The notes: generated by a model not told the origin, from the sequence alone. A stretch of 5,196 nt of DNA from Thermotogae bacterium (GCA_003641785.1 QNAO01000085.1:1-5196); one strand, 5' to 3'. Positions 1 to 5,196 are shown, numbered from the stretch's first letter. Program-made: numbers and translations.

Positions 1-78
1 ATTCAACTGCACGATATCAAAAAATTGATACAGCAATCCTTTTTAAAAATTGAAAAATCACGTGTACATGTTGTATAG
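1..78 (+). CDS. Probable C-terminal end of an upstream gene (partial)
   Basis: Frame 1 is open from the first base to a TAG at 76-78 and encodes 25 residues; the other two forward frames close earlier (TGA at 26-28 and 51-53). The peptide begins IQLHDIKKLIQQSF and ends in a basic, then hydrophobic tail (EKSRVHVV). The stop lies 11 nt before the next start, which matches the tight packing of the other genes. The product cannot be identified from so few residues. Because a Kor beta/gamma pair follows, a Kor alpha subunit is a candidate: many alpha subunits end in a short amphipathic helix after a proline-containing strand. This is a guess from context, not a recognised motif. Confidence 0.45.
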   Translation: MQLHDIKKLIQQSFLKIEKSRVHVV

Positions 79-89
79 TAAGTAATGCC

Positions 90-629
90 ATGAGAAATGA
101 AAGCGAGATGTTAGAGGAATATCTGAAATCTGTGATGTTTTCGAAAAATGACAAAGACGAAAGAGAATCGTGGGACTCTTACTTCATGAGAGTCGCTTTT
201 CTGGTTAGTGAGAGATCGACGTGTCATCACAGAAAAGTCGGTGCCCTGATAGTTCGAGAAAACAGAATCCTTGCCACAGGTTACAATCAACCTCCTTCTG
301 GATTCCCGCATTGTGACTCAATCAAATGCATTAGAGATGATCTCAATATTCCATCGGGAAAAAACCAGGAACTGTGCTATGCTCTTCATGCAGAGCAGAA
401 TGCTCTCGTTCAAGCCGCGAAATTTGGTATCGAGACTCGTGGAGCCACGATGTATGTTACGTCAAAGCCGTGCTCTGTGTGTGCCCGCTTGATTATCAAC
501 GCTGGCATAGTTCGTGTGGTTTATAACGAGGACTATCCGGATCCTCTAACCGATTATTTTTTTAAGGTGTGTCATATCAACGCAGAGCAAATAGAACTTT
601 CTGGAGGTGAAAATGTTGGCAATAAATGA
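90..629 (+). CDS. dCMP deaminase family protein (zinc-dependent)
   Basis: This 179-residue protein belongs to the cytidine/deoxycytidylate deaminase superfamily and most resembles dCMP deaminase (ComEB-like), which converts dCMP to dUMP in the cytoplasm and so feeds thymidylate synthesis. The zinc and catalytic motifs are intact: HAEQNA at residues 100-105 (H100 ligand, E102 proton shuttle) and PCSVC at 127-131 (C128, C131 ligands). The dCMP-type N-terminal block is also present (STCHHRKVGALIV, about 43-55, and ATGYN-PPSG, about 62-71), as is a Cys/His-rich insert (H74, C75, C80, C96) between the substrate loop and the HAE motif. The core begins near residue 27, so the first 26 residues are a charged extension. 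No good Shine-Dalgarno precedes ATG 90, and in-frame ATGs at 108 and 135 are alternatives. The 3' end overlaps korB by 17 nt and carries its ribosome-binding site. Confidence 0.9.
   Translation: MRNESEMLEEYLKSVMFSKNDKDERESWDSYFMRVAFLVSERSTCHHRKVGALIVRENRILATGYNQPPSGFPHCDSIKCIRDDLNIPSGKNQELCYALHAEQNALVQAAKFGIETRGATMYVTSKPCSVCARLIINAGIVRVVYNEDYPDPLTDYFFKVCHINAEQIELSGGENVGNK
603..610 (+). promoter_or_regulatory. Ribosome-binding site of korB
   Basis: GGAGGTGA is a near-perfect Shine-Dalgarno sequence lying inside the last codons of the deaminase gene. The GGAGG core is 5 nt from ATG 613 and 8 nt from an in-frame TTG at 616. A GTG at 607 lies within the site itself and so cannot be the start. 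Confidence 0.8.
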
Positions 630-1440
630 TCTTCTAAGCTACCTGCGGATAGACCGATGGCCGACTGTTTGGTGCCCGGGCTGCGGCAATGGCATAATAT
701 TGAAAGCGATTCTTCAGTCTATTCATAACCTGTCTTTACGAAGAGATAGAGTGGCAGTGATTTCAGGAATAGGGTGTTCATCTCGAGCAACGGGATATAT
801 AGATTTCAACACAATGCACACTCTTCACGGCAGAGCAATTGCATTTGCAACGGGAGTGAAGCTTTCTCGACCAGAGTTTAACGTCATTGTGCTGGGAGGC
901 GACGGAGATCTTCTGTCTATAGGTGGAAACCATTTCATCCACGCATGTCGCAGAAATGTCGATATCACTGTGATCGTTTTCAACAACATGATCTATGGGA
1001 TGACTGGTGGACAAAACTCGCCAACGACTCCTAAAGGGAAAATCGCTTCAACCGCTCCATGTGGTAACTTTGAAACCCCGATAGATGTGGTCAAACTGGC
1101 AAAGGCGGCAGGTGCAACGTACATAGCGCGGAGCACTGTTTATCACTATACCATGCTCACACGTTACCTCACAAGAGCCATACAGCACAAGGGCATGGCT
1201 GTTGTGGACGTCGTGACAAATTGTCACACCTATTTTGGCAGATACAACAAAATGCCCGAACCAGCGGAAATGCTTGAATATTTTAAAAGCAATTCCGTGA
1301 CGATTGAGAAATCGAAGACTCTAACCCCAGAAGAACTGAGCAACAAGATTGTAATTGGAGAATTCGAAAGTGATGAAAGCCGGCCAACATTTTACGAAAT
1401 GTATGAACATTGTTTAAAAGATGCATCCGGAGGTGAATGA
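613..1440 (+). CDS. korB: 2-oxoacid:ferredoxin oxidoreductase, beta subunit (Kor type)
   Basis: This is the thiamine-diphosphate and [4Fe-4S] subunit of an oxygen-sensitive cytoplasmic enzyme that oxidatively decarboxylates a 2-oxoacid to acyl-CoA, reducing ferredoxin. From ATG 613 it is 275 residues, a normal beta-subunit length. The four expected cluster cysteines are present with the family spacing: C21 and C24 (CPGCGNG), C55 (GIGC) and C204 (TNCHTYFG). The TPP/Mg motif runs from GGDGD (95-99) to NN (124-125), followed by YGMTGGQNSPTTP (128-140). That last motif is of the 2-oxoglutarate (Kor) type rather than the pyruvate (Por) type, but the substrate cannot be fixed from the beta subunit alone. 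The gene overlaps the deaminase gene by 17 nt, and the gamma gene starts 1 nt after its stop. The alpha subunit is not adjacent as usually seen. Confidence 0.92.
   Translation: MLAINDLLSYLRIDRWPTVWCPGCGNGIILKAILQSIHNLSLRRDRVAVISGIGCSSRATGYIDFNTMHTLHGRAIAFATGVKLSRPEFNVIVLGGDGDLLSIGGNHFIHACRRNVDITVIVFNNMIYGMTGGQNSPTTPKGKIASTAPCGNFETPIDVVKLAKAAGATYIARSTVYHYTMLTRYLTRAIQHKGMAVVDVVTNCHTYFGRYNKMPEPAEMLEYFKSNSVTIEKSKTLTPEELSNKIVIGEFESDESRPTFYEMYEHCLKDASGGE
1429..1436 (+). promoter_or_regulatory. Ribosome-binding site of korC
   Basis: GGAGGTGA repeats the site in front of korB and sits over the last codons of korB. Its GGAGG core is 8 nt from ATG 1442. This places the start at 1442 rather than the in-frame ATG at 1421, which lies upstream of the site. 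Confidence 0.8.
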
Positions 1441-1441
1441 G

Positions 1442-2044
1442 ATGATCCTCGCAGATCCTTTAGCCCTGAGAATTGCTGGGATAGGTGGTCAAGGCAACAT
1501 CCTTGCTGGGTTGATCATCGCGAACGCGGGAGTAGTAACGGGCAAAAACGTGGTCCATACTCAGTCTTACGGTGCACAAGTTAGGGGGGGAATAAGTTAC
1601 TGTGATGTCTTGATCTGCGAGAACGAGATAGATTATCCAAAGGCAGATCATTTTGATATTATGTATTTCATGCACTCTTCACCACTACTTGTTTATTGCA
1701 GTGCTTTGAAGAACAACGGTGTGATACTCATAGACTCAACTTTTGTTAACAGTATTCCCCATAACGTTTTGCGTGTTACAAAAAAGATAATCTTCAAGTC
1801 ATTCACGAAAATGGCTGTGGAAAAATTTGGAACCCCCATGGTTGGAAATATGATTGGACTGGGCGCGTTGGCAAGAGCGACTAACATTGTTTCTAAGGAA
1901 AGTATCGTCGAATCCATCAAGAAAATTGTTCCTCAAAGGTATCACAAAACAGATATCGAGGCGATAGAATATGGTTTCTCGATTATCGAGAAAGAGTACA
2001 AACCACGAACAGAAAGAAAAACCACGACAATTGGGTTCGAATAA
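1442..2044 (+). CDS. korC: 2-oxoacid:ferredoxin oxidoreductase, gamma subunit
   Basis: This 200-residue protein is the gamma subunit (pyruvate/ketoisovalerate oxidoreductase catalytic domain family) that packs with alpha and beta in Kor-type enzymes. Hallmarks are the glycine-rich GIGGQG at 13-18, directly after the first strand, the conserved SYGAQVRGG at 42-50, and FVNSIPHNVL-like strand/loop repeats in the middle. NMIGLGALA at about 136-144 is the usual helix before the C-terminal region. The N-terminus chosen at ATG 1442 puts GIGGQG about 12 residues in, which is normal for the family, and the Shine-Dalgarno supports it. The RGG codons include a run of seven G (1584-1590). The last 74 nt overlap the lipid-kinase frame. 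Coupling to korB is very likely given the 1-nt gap. Confidence 0.9.
   Translation: MILADPLALRIAGIGGQGNILAGLIIANAGVVTGKNVVHTQSYGAQVRGGISYCDVLICENEIDYPKADHFDIMYFMHSSPLLVYCSALKNNGVILIDSTFVNSIPHNVLRVTKKIIFKSFTKMAVEKFGTPMVGNMIGLGALARATNIVSKESIVESIKKIVPQRYHKTDIEAIEYGFSIIEKEYKPRTERKTTTIGFE
1958..1964 (+). promoter_or_regulatory. Possible ribosome-binding site of the lipid kinase gene
   Basis: GAGGCGA has its GAGG core 9 nt before ATG 1971, inside korC. It is weaker than the sites of korB and korC. The only other plausible start, TTG 2031, has no Shine-Dalgarno in front of it, so this site favours 1971. Confidence 0.45.
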
Positions 2045-2480
2045 TATAGTTCAGTCTTTTTCCCATGCTATTACAGGGATTCTTGACGCGATAGCAGATG
2101 AGAAGAACCTTCGAATACACTTTTTAATAGGAACGACAGTGATAGCACTGTCACTGTTTTTGAATCTTTCTAAGGAAGAGATACTCTGGCTTTCTTTCGC
2201 CGTTTTCTCTGTTATAGGAGCGGAGTTGTTGAACACCTTAATCGAGGAACTAATGGATTTTTATAGTGAAAAAGTAGATATGAGAATCAAGAGAATAAAG
2301 GACATTGCAGCTGGAATTGTTTTGTGGTACTCTCTGTTTTCGATTGTCGTTGGTGTCATTGTTTTGGGCAGGGCTCTTTTCAAATGGCATTCGTTGATTG
2401 GCACTGTGTTCGGACTCGGCTTCTTGCTGTCTTTCCCCGTTATGTTTTTAATAAGGAGGACGGTAAGAGGTGGAAAATAG
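1971..2480 (+). CDS. DgkA-type diacylglycerol/undecaprenol kinase, with an extra membrane segment
   Basis: This is an integral membrane kinase of the prokaryotic DgkA family. Gram-positive-type members phosphorylate undecaprenol, and others diacylglycerol, recycling lipid carriers for the envelope. From ATG 1971 it has 169 residues. A basic N-terminus leads into SFSHAITGILDAIADEKNLRIH (29-50, reported here only as landmarks F30, E44, R48). Transmembrane segment 1 is about 51-65 and segment 2 about 71-88. The active-site stretch GAELLNTLIEELMD (83-96) has E85, N88, E92 and D96, and IKDIAAG (109-115) has K110 and D111. Segment 3 is about 117-133. A fourth hydrophobic stretch (142-161) ending in RRTVRGGK follows, whereas typical members stop near residue 125. 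The start is uncertain: 1971 gives a 74-nt overlap with korC, and TTG 2031 is the alternative. The 3' end overlaps cheB by 11 nt. Confidence 0.85.
   Translation: MVSRLSRKSTNHEQKEKPRQLGSNNIVQSFSHAITGILDAIADEKNLRIHFLIGTTVIALSLFLNLSKEEILWLSFAVFSVIGAELLNTLIEELMDFYSEKVDMRIKRIKDIAAGIVLWYSLFSIVVGVIVLGRALFKWHSLIGTVFGLGFLLSFPVMFLIRRTVRGGK
2136..2161 (+). other. Intragenic hairpin with T-run and an alternative fold
   Basis: ACAGTGA (2136-2142) can pair with TCACTGT (2151-2157), giving a 7-bp stem with an 8-nt loop and a T-run at 2157-2161, the shape of an intrinsic terminator. The left arm can instead pair with CACTGT at 2146-2151, giving a 6-bp stem with an ATAG loop that excludes the first fold. It lies in the first membrane segment of the lipid kinase gene. 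The stems are short and not GC-rich, so activity is doubtful, especially in a thermophile. Confidence 0.3.
2453..2460 (+). promoter_or_regulatory. Ribosome-binding site of cheB
   Basis: AAGGAGGA is a strong Shine-Dalgarno 9 nt before GTG 2470, within the 3' end of the lipid kinase gene. It fixes the non-ATG start, because the next in-frame ATG falls inside the receiver domain after the VDDS motif. Confidence 0.75.
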
Positions 2481-3513
2481 GAAGATATCGGTCGTAGTGG
2501 TAGATGATTCAGCGTTCATGAGAATGGTACTCAAAGACATAATCGATTCTCAGCAGGATATGGAAGTTGTCGGGTTCGCCAGAGATGGCATTGAGGCTCT
2601 GGAAATCATTCCAAAGAAAAAGCCGGATGTGGTGACTCTTGATGTAGAAATGCCCAAACTCAATGGGATAGAAGTCTTGAAACAGCTTATGAAGAGTTTC
2701 CCCACCAGAGTTATCATGGTCAGCAGTCTTACCGAAGAAGGAGCAGACATCACCCTTAGGGCTCTGACCTTGGGGGCTGTTGATTTCATCACGAAACCTG
2801 CAGGATCAACTTCAATGAGCTTTAGGCAGGTCGCAGACCTTCTAATAGAAAAAATAAGAGAGGCGGCGATCGTCGATCTCTCCAAGTTGAGAAAAAGCCC
2901 TCAGATGTTGCCATCATTGGCGTTGAAGAGAAGACACTTAGTGAGCACCAGCAAAGTGGTTGTTATTGGTTCTTCAACCGGCGGTCCCAAAGCCCTGGAA
3001 CAAGTAATCCCAAGGCTACCCAAGGATTTTCCTGCCCCTGTTATGATCGTTCAACACATGCCACCAGTTTTTACAAAATCCCTCGCAGCAAGACTCGACT
3101 CGATATCACAGCTCACTGTGAAAGAAGCGGTAGATGGTGAGCGTGTTGAAAAAGGATTTGTTTACATAGCACCAGGGGATTTCCACATGGGAGTGAAAGA
3201 CAGGAATTCGACGATTGAGGTATTCCTTGAAAAATCTGATAAGATAAACAACGTTAGGCCTTCTGTGGATTTTACACTTGACAAAGTCACAGAGCTGTAC
3301 AAAAAAGACACAGTAGCTATAATACTGACAGGCATGGGAAGAGATGGCGCAAAGGGTTGCTTCAAGGTGAAGTACTATTCCGGCAAGGTCATTGCCGAGT
3401 CTGAGGAAACGTGCGTTGTGTATGGAATGCCGAAAGCTGTGGTTGACGAGGGATATGCCGATTTTGTACTTCCCGTGCACAGGATTGCTGAGAAGTTGAT
3501 AGAAATGGTATAA
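2470..3513 (+). CDS. cheB: Chemotaxis response regulator protein-glutamate methylesterase CheB
   Basis: CheB removes methyl groups from (and deamidates) glutamyl side chains of chemoreceptors, and is activated when CheA phosphorylates its receiver domain. The 347-residue protein has the full two-domain layout. The receiver domain (about 5-125) has the acidic pair D12/D13, phosphoacceptor D58 in TLDVEMPKLNG, S86 and K109 in TKPAG. A linker of about 35 residues (126-160) follows, then the methylesterase domain (about 161-345). Its triad is intact: S169 in GSSTGGP, H196 in QHMPP and D292 in GMGRDGA. Start GTG 2470 is set by the Shine-Dalgarno and lies 11 nt inside the preceding gene. No cheR, cheA, cheW or receptor gene is in the window, so it is isolated from its partners here. 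All key residues suggest an active enzyme. Confidence 0.96.
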   Translation: MENRKISVVVVDDSAFMRMVLKDIIDSQQDMEVVGFARDGIEALEIIPKKKPDVVTLDVEMPKLNGIEVLKQLMKSFPTRVIMVSSLTEEGADITLRALTLGAVDFITKPAGSTSMSFRQVADLLIEKIREAAIVDLSKLRKSPQMLPSLALKRRHLVSTSKVVVIGSSTGGPKALEQVIPRLPKDFPAPVMIVQHMPPVFTKSLAARLDSISQLTVKEAVDGERVEKGFVYIAPGDFHMGVKDRNSTIEVFLEKSDKINNVRPSVDFTLDKVTELYKKDTVAIILTGMGRDGAKGCFKVKYYSGKVIAESEETCVVYGMPKAVVDEGYADFVLPVHRIAEKLIEMV

Positions 3514-3516
3514 AAA

Positions 3517-3524
3517 GGGGAGAT
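3517..3524 (+). promoter_or_regulatory. Ribosome-binding site of the LysM/M23 gene
   Basis: GGGGAGAT contains GGAG (3519-3522) 6 nt before TTG 3529. It falls in the 15-nt gap after cheB and supports a TTG start, which places a basic pair (KR) immediately before the hydrophobic signal sequence. Confidence 0.65.
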
Positions 3525-3528
3525 AGGT

Positions 3529-4353
3529 TTGAAGCGGATATTCCTATTCCTTTTCCTTCTGCTGAACGGCTTTGTTTTGGTGTTTGGGGGGTATTTTATA
3601 ACTAACTATGTTGTTCGCTCGGGAGACACGCTTTATGATATAGCACGAAAATTTCACGTTTCAGTTTGCACCGTTCTTGATTGGAACAGTACTTTAACTC
3701 CCTCGTGTTTAAGAGTGAATCAAGAAATTCTTATACCACAACCTGATGGTGTTCTCTATACCGTCAAGACTGGGGATAGTTTGTACACAATAGCAAAGCG
3801 TTTCTTTACCACTGTTGAAGATTTGAAGGTGGCAAATGATTTATCCACAAATGTCATAAGGGCAGGAAGTTCTATTTTCGTGCCGGTGTCCTGCATAGGT
3901 AAGGCTTTCAACAAAGAGAAGAGTTTTCTTTGGCCTGTATATGGAGTATTTTCCTCTCCATATGGATGGAGGATTCATCCTATAACACACAAAAGATCTT
4001 TCCACACGGGTATAGACATAGCTGCGCCTGAGGGGACTCCAGTATTTTCCTCCAGCGCGGGAGTTGTGACTCGAGCGGGAGAAGCTTCCGGTTACGGCTT
4101 AATGGTTGAGATAAAATCAGGTAGCACCACGGTTCGGTATGCTCATCTCTCGAAAATCTCGGTTTATACTGGACAGTGGGTTGAAGAAGGTTTCTTGATT
4201 GGCCGCGTGGGCAATACAGGGGCGAGCACAGGCCCCCACCTGCATTTTGAGGTCTTGTTCTCTGGGAAAACCACTAACCCACTTTCAATCCTTCCTCCTC
4301 TAACAGAAGTTTACGCGCTGAAAGATACAGAAGAAGGTATCGGAGGCAAATGA
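3529..4353 (+). CDS. Secreted LysM-LysM-M23 peptidoglycan endopeptidase
   Basis: This is a 274-residue exported protein that should bind peptidoglycan and cut its peptide cross-links, acting in wall growth or cell separation. Residues 1-20 form a signal peptide or anchor (KR, then a hydrophobic run, with VFGG near 18-21). It has no lipobox cysteine. LysM 1 spans about 27-70 (VVRSGDTLYDIARKF to ILIP) and LysM 2 about 77-119 (TVKTGDSLYTIAKRF to IFVP). The M23 (LytM/DD-endopeptidase) domain spans about 135-255. Its metal ligands are H159 and D163 (HTGID) and H239, with catalytic H206 (YAHLS) and H237 (HLH), all present, so an active zinc enzyme is expected rather than an EnvC-like inactive form. 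Cysteines at 47 and 60 flank LysM 1. The TTG start has a good ribosome-binding site. The stop lies 6 nt from the convergent hydrolase stop. Confidence 0.93.
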   Translation: MKRIFLFLFLLLNGFVLVFGGYFITNYVVRSGDTLYDIARKFHVSVCTVLDWNSTLTPSCLRVNQEILIPQPDGVLYTVKTGDSLYTIAKRFFTTVEDLKVANDLSTNVIRAGSSIFVPVSCIGKAFNKEKSFLWPVYGVFSSPYGWRIHPITHKRSFHTGIDIAAPEGTPVFSSSAGVVTRAGEASGYGLMVEIKSGSTTVRYAHLSKISVYTGQWVEEGFLIGRVGNTGASTGPHLHFEVLFSGKTTNPLSILPPLTEVYALKDTEEGIGGK

Positions 4354-4359
4354 CTTTCA

Positions 4360-5151
4360 TCAGTGCTTTTCGAGCCATGTGATCATATCTGAAAGCAAGG
4401 CAGATGAGTGCTGTGGATCCTCAAAGATTTCGTGGTAGGCTCCCTGATAGACCTTAAATTCCTTGTCTGATGAAGATACGTGTTTGAAAAATCTGTGGGA
4501 ACCTTCCGTGGGTGTTATACGATCTTCACTACCGACGAGCAAAAGTGTTGGGCAGTTTATCTTTGATGCTTCTTTCAGAACCTTCCTGGAGTGCCAGAAC
4601 ATGTCGGAAGCCAGTTTTGCAGATATCTTGTTATGTACCAGGGGATCATTTATATAGTTCTCAACGGCGCTTTTGTTTCTGGACAAATCATCTGGGTTTA
4701 TGCCATTTTTAAAAACAACAAACGGCAACGCAATTCCCAAAAGATGCGCGACCATTTCGAGAACCATATTAGCATTTCCAATGCATACAGCAGGAGAAGA
4801 AAGAACAAGCCCTCTGAGTGTTGAACTCCTACACTGGGCATATCTCGCAGCTATCAAACCACCCAGACTGTGTCCCATGAGGAAGGATCTTTCGCCGGGA
4901 ACAATCATTTCATCTAACAGGTGAAATATTTGCTTGAACGAGAAATGTCCCCTTCTTCCAGGGCTTTTTCCGTGCCCGGGAAGATCAAATGTACTGACAC
5001 GATATCCTGATTCTACCAGTGACTGAATCACAGCATGGTATCTTCCCGTGTGCTCTCCCAAGCCGTGAATGAAAACGATATTGCCCTTATCATTTTTTCC
5101 GTGCTTTTGAAGATTTATCCTTTCTGCTGACAATCTCAAAATCAATCTCAC
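4360..5151 (-). CDS. Alpha/beta hydrolase, monoacylglycerol lipase-like
   Basis: This 263-residue serine hydrolase of the alpha/beta fold resembles the monoacylglycerol lipase/lysophospholipase branch (Hydrolase_4). It would cleave carboxylic esters of small lipids, but the substrate is not readable from sequence. The oxyanion-hole motif HGLGEH is at 29-34, the strand/loop DLPGHGKSPGRRG at 56-68, the nucleophile elbow GHSLGG at 93-98 (S95), the acid D210 in GSEDRITP, and H240 in AYHEIFED. A cap region lies at about 125-190. No signal peptide is seen. The N-terminus before the first core strand is short. GTG 5151 is the first possible start (an in-frame TGA lies upstream), but TTG codons at 5145, 5139 and 5133 also fit; 5139 sits 8 nt after GGGTGA on this strand. 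Any of these starts overlaps the upstream RNase R-like gene. Confidence 0.9.
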   Translation of the reverse strand: MRLILRLSAERINLQKHGKNDKGNIVFIHGLGEHTGRYHAVIQSLVESGYRVSTFDLPGHGKSPGRRGHFSFKQIFHLLDEMIVPGERSFLMGHSLGGLIAARYAQCRSSTLRGLVLSSPAVCIGNANMVLEMVAHLLGIALPFVVFKNGINPDDLSRNKSAVENYINDPLVHNKISAKLASDMFWHSRKVLKEASKINCPTLLLVGSEDRITPTEGSHRFFKHVSSSDKEFKVYQGAYHEIFEDPQHSSALLSDMITWLEKH

Positions 5152-5196
5152 CCGTCCGCTTATCTGCTTTGATAGCCCTGACTTTCAAAAGATCTC
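5090..5196 (-). CDS. rnr: C-terminal end of a ribonuclease R-like gene (partial, runs off the window)
   Basis: A minus-strand frame is open from the window edge to a TGA at 5092-5090, encoding 34 complete residues. The stretch LLKVRAIKADKRTGEIDFEI followed by a lysine-rich tail (VSRKDKSSKARKK) matches the end of the C-terminal S1 domain of RNase R, where a V-x-V-x-x-x-D-x-x-x-x-x-I-D-F-E pattern precedes a basic tail. RNase R is a 3'-to-5' processive exoribonuclease that degrades structured RNA. Only the end of the S1 domain is visible, so other S1-terminated proteins (RNase II relatives) are possible. The gene overlaps the hydrolase gene by up to 62 nt in another frame, suggesting a two-gene minus-strand operon. 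Confidence 0.7.
   Translation of the reverse strand, partial: DLLKVRAIKADKRTGEIDFEIVSRKDKSSKARKK

Noticed and set aside
1..89. Possible promoter region ahead of the deaminase gene
   Set aside because: Most of it is an open reading frame closed at 78, the stretch is AT-rich throughout, and I see no spaced -35/-10 pair that stands out.
607..612. GTG 607 as the start of korB
   Set aside because: It lies within the Shine-Dalgarno GGAGGTGA itself; ATG 613 is correctly spaced from that site.
1421..1441. ATG 1421 as the start of korC
   Set aside because: It precedes the strong Shine-Dalgarno at 1429-1436, would add seven residues not expected before the first strand, and would increase overlap with korB.
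1584..1590. Run of seven G as a programmed or accidental frameshift site
   Set aside because: It encodes the conserved RGG of the gamma subunit and the frame continues intact to a normal C-terminus, so no shift is needed.
2550..2885. Minus-strand open frame of 111 codons opposite the CheB receiver domain
   Set aside because: It is antisense to conserved receiver codons, with no family features or ribosome-binding site that I could see.
3106..3480. Minus-strand open frame of 124 codons opposite cheB
   Set aside because: It lies wholly inside the conserved methylesterase domain, shows no recognisable motif, and its composition is that of an antisense shadow.
4354..4395. CTTTCA...TGAAAG inverted repeat after the LysM/M23 gene as a terminator
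   Set aside because: It has only a 6-bp stem across a loop of about 30 nt and no T-run, so it is not credible as an intrinsic terminator.
4463..4924. Several overlapping + strand open frames opposite the hydrolase gene
   Set aside because: They are mutually overlapping, have no coding-like composition, and lie opposite a gene with an intact catalytic triad.

Overview
The window is gene-dense bacterial DNA of moderate GC content with almost no intergenic space. It holds six complete genes in a row on the + strand, an apparent 3' end of a seventh upstream of them, and a convergent two-gene minus-strand unit at the right edge. AGA/AGG arginine codons, ATA isoleucine codons, GTG and TTG starts with purine-rich Shine-Dalgarno sites, stop/start overlaps, a ferredoxin-linked 2-oxoacid oxidoreductase and a stand-alone CheB next to a LysM/M23 protein all suggest a thermophilic anaerobe. 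My best guess is Thermotogota (Thermotoga/Pseudothermotoga-like). That is inference from gene content and style, not from a search.

Layout, left to right. 1-78 is an open frame with no start in the window, probably the 3' end of an upstream gene. 90-629 encodes a dCMP deaminase. 613-1440 and 1442-2044 encode the beta (TPP/Fe-S) and gamma subunits of a 2-oxoacid:ferredoxin oxidoreductase of the Kor type. 1971-2480 encodes a DgkA-type lipid kinase with an additional C-terminal membrane segment. 2470-3513 encodes a full-length CheB (receiver plus methylesterase). 3529-4353 encodes a secreted protein with two LysM domains and an M23 peptidase domain. On the minus strand, 5151-4360 encodes a monoacylglycerol-lipase-like alpha/beta hydrolase. 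Overlapping its 5' end, 5196-5090 carries the last 34 codons of a gene whose C-terminus looks like ribonuclease R.

The + strand genes overlap or nearly touch (17 nt, 1-nt gap, 74 nt, 11 nt, 15-nt gap), so they are probably co-transcribed and partly translationally coupled. Functionally the run is mixed: nucleotide metabolism, oxidative decarboxylation of 2-oxoacids, lipid-carrier phosphorylation, chemoreceptor adaptation and wall remodelling. Only the Kor pair and the envelope pair (lipid kinase, LysM/M23) have an obvious link. I see no promoter, convincing terminator, RNA gene, mobile element or CRISPR array.

I found no clear evidence of an undescribed system. The points most worth a second look are the Kor beta/gamma pair separated from its alpha subunit by a dCMP deaminase gene, the RNase R tail hidden under the hydrolase start, the orphan CheB, the lipid kinase with a fourth membrane segment, and a pair of mutually exclusive hairpins ending in a T-run inside the kinase gene.
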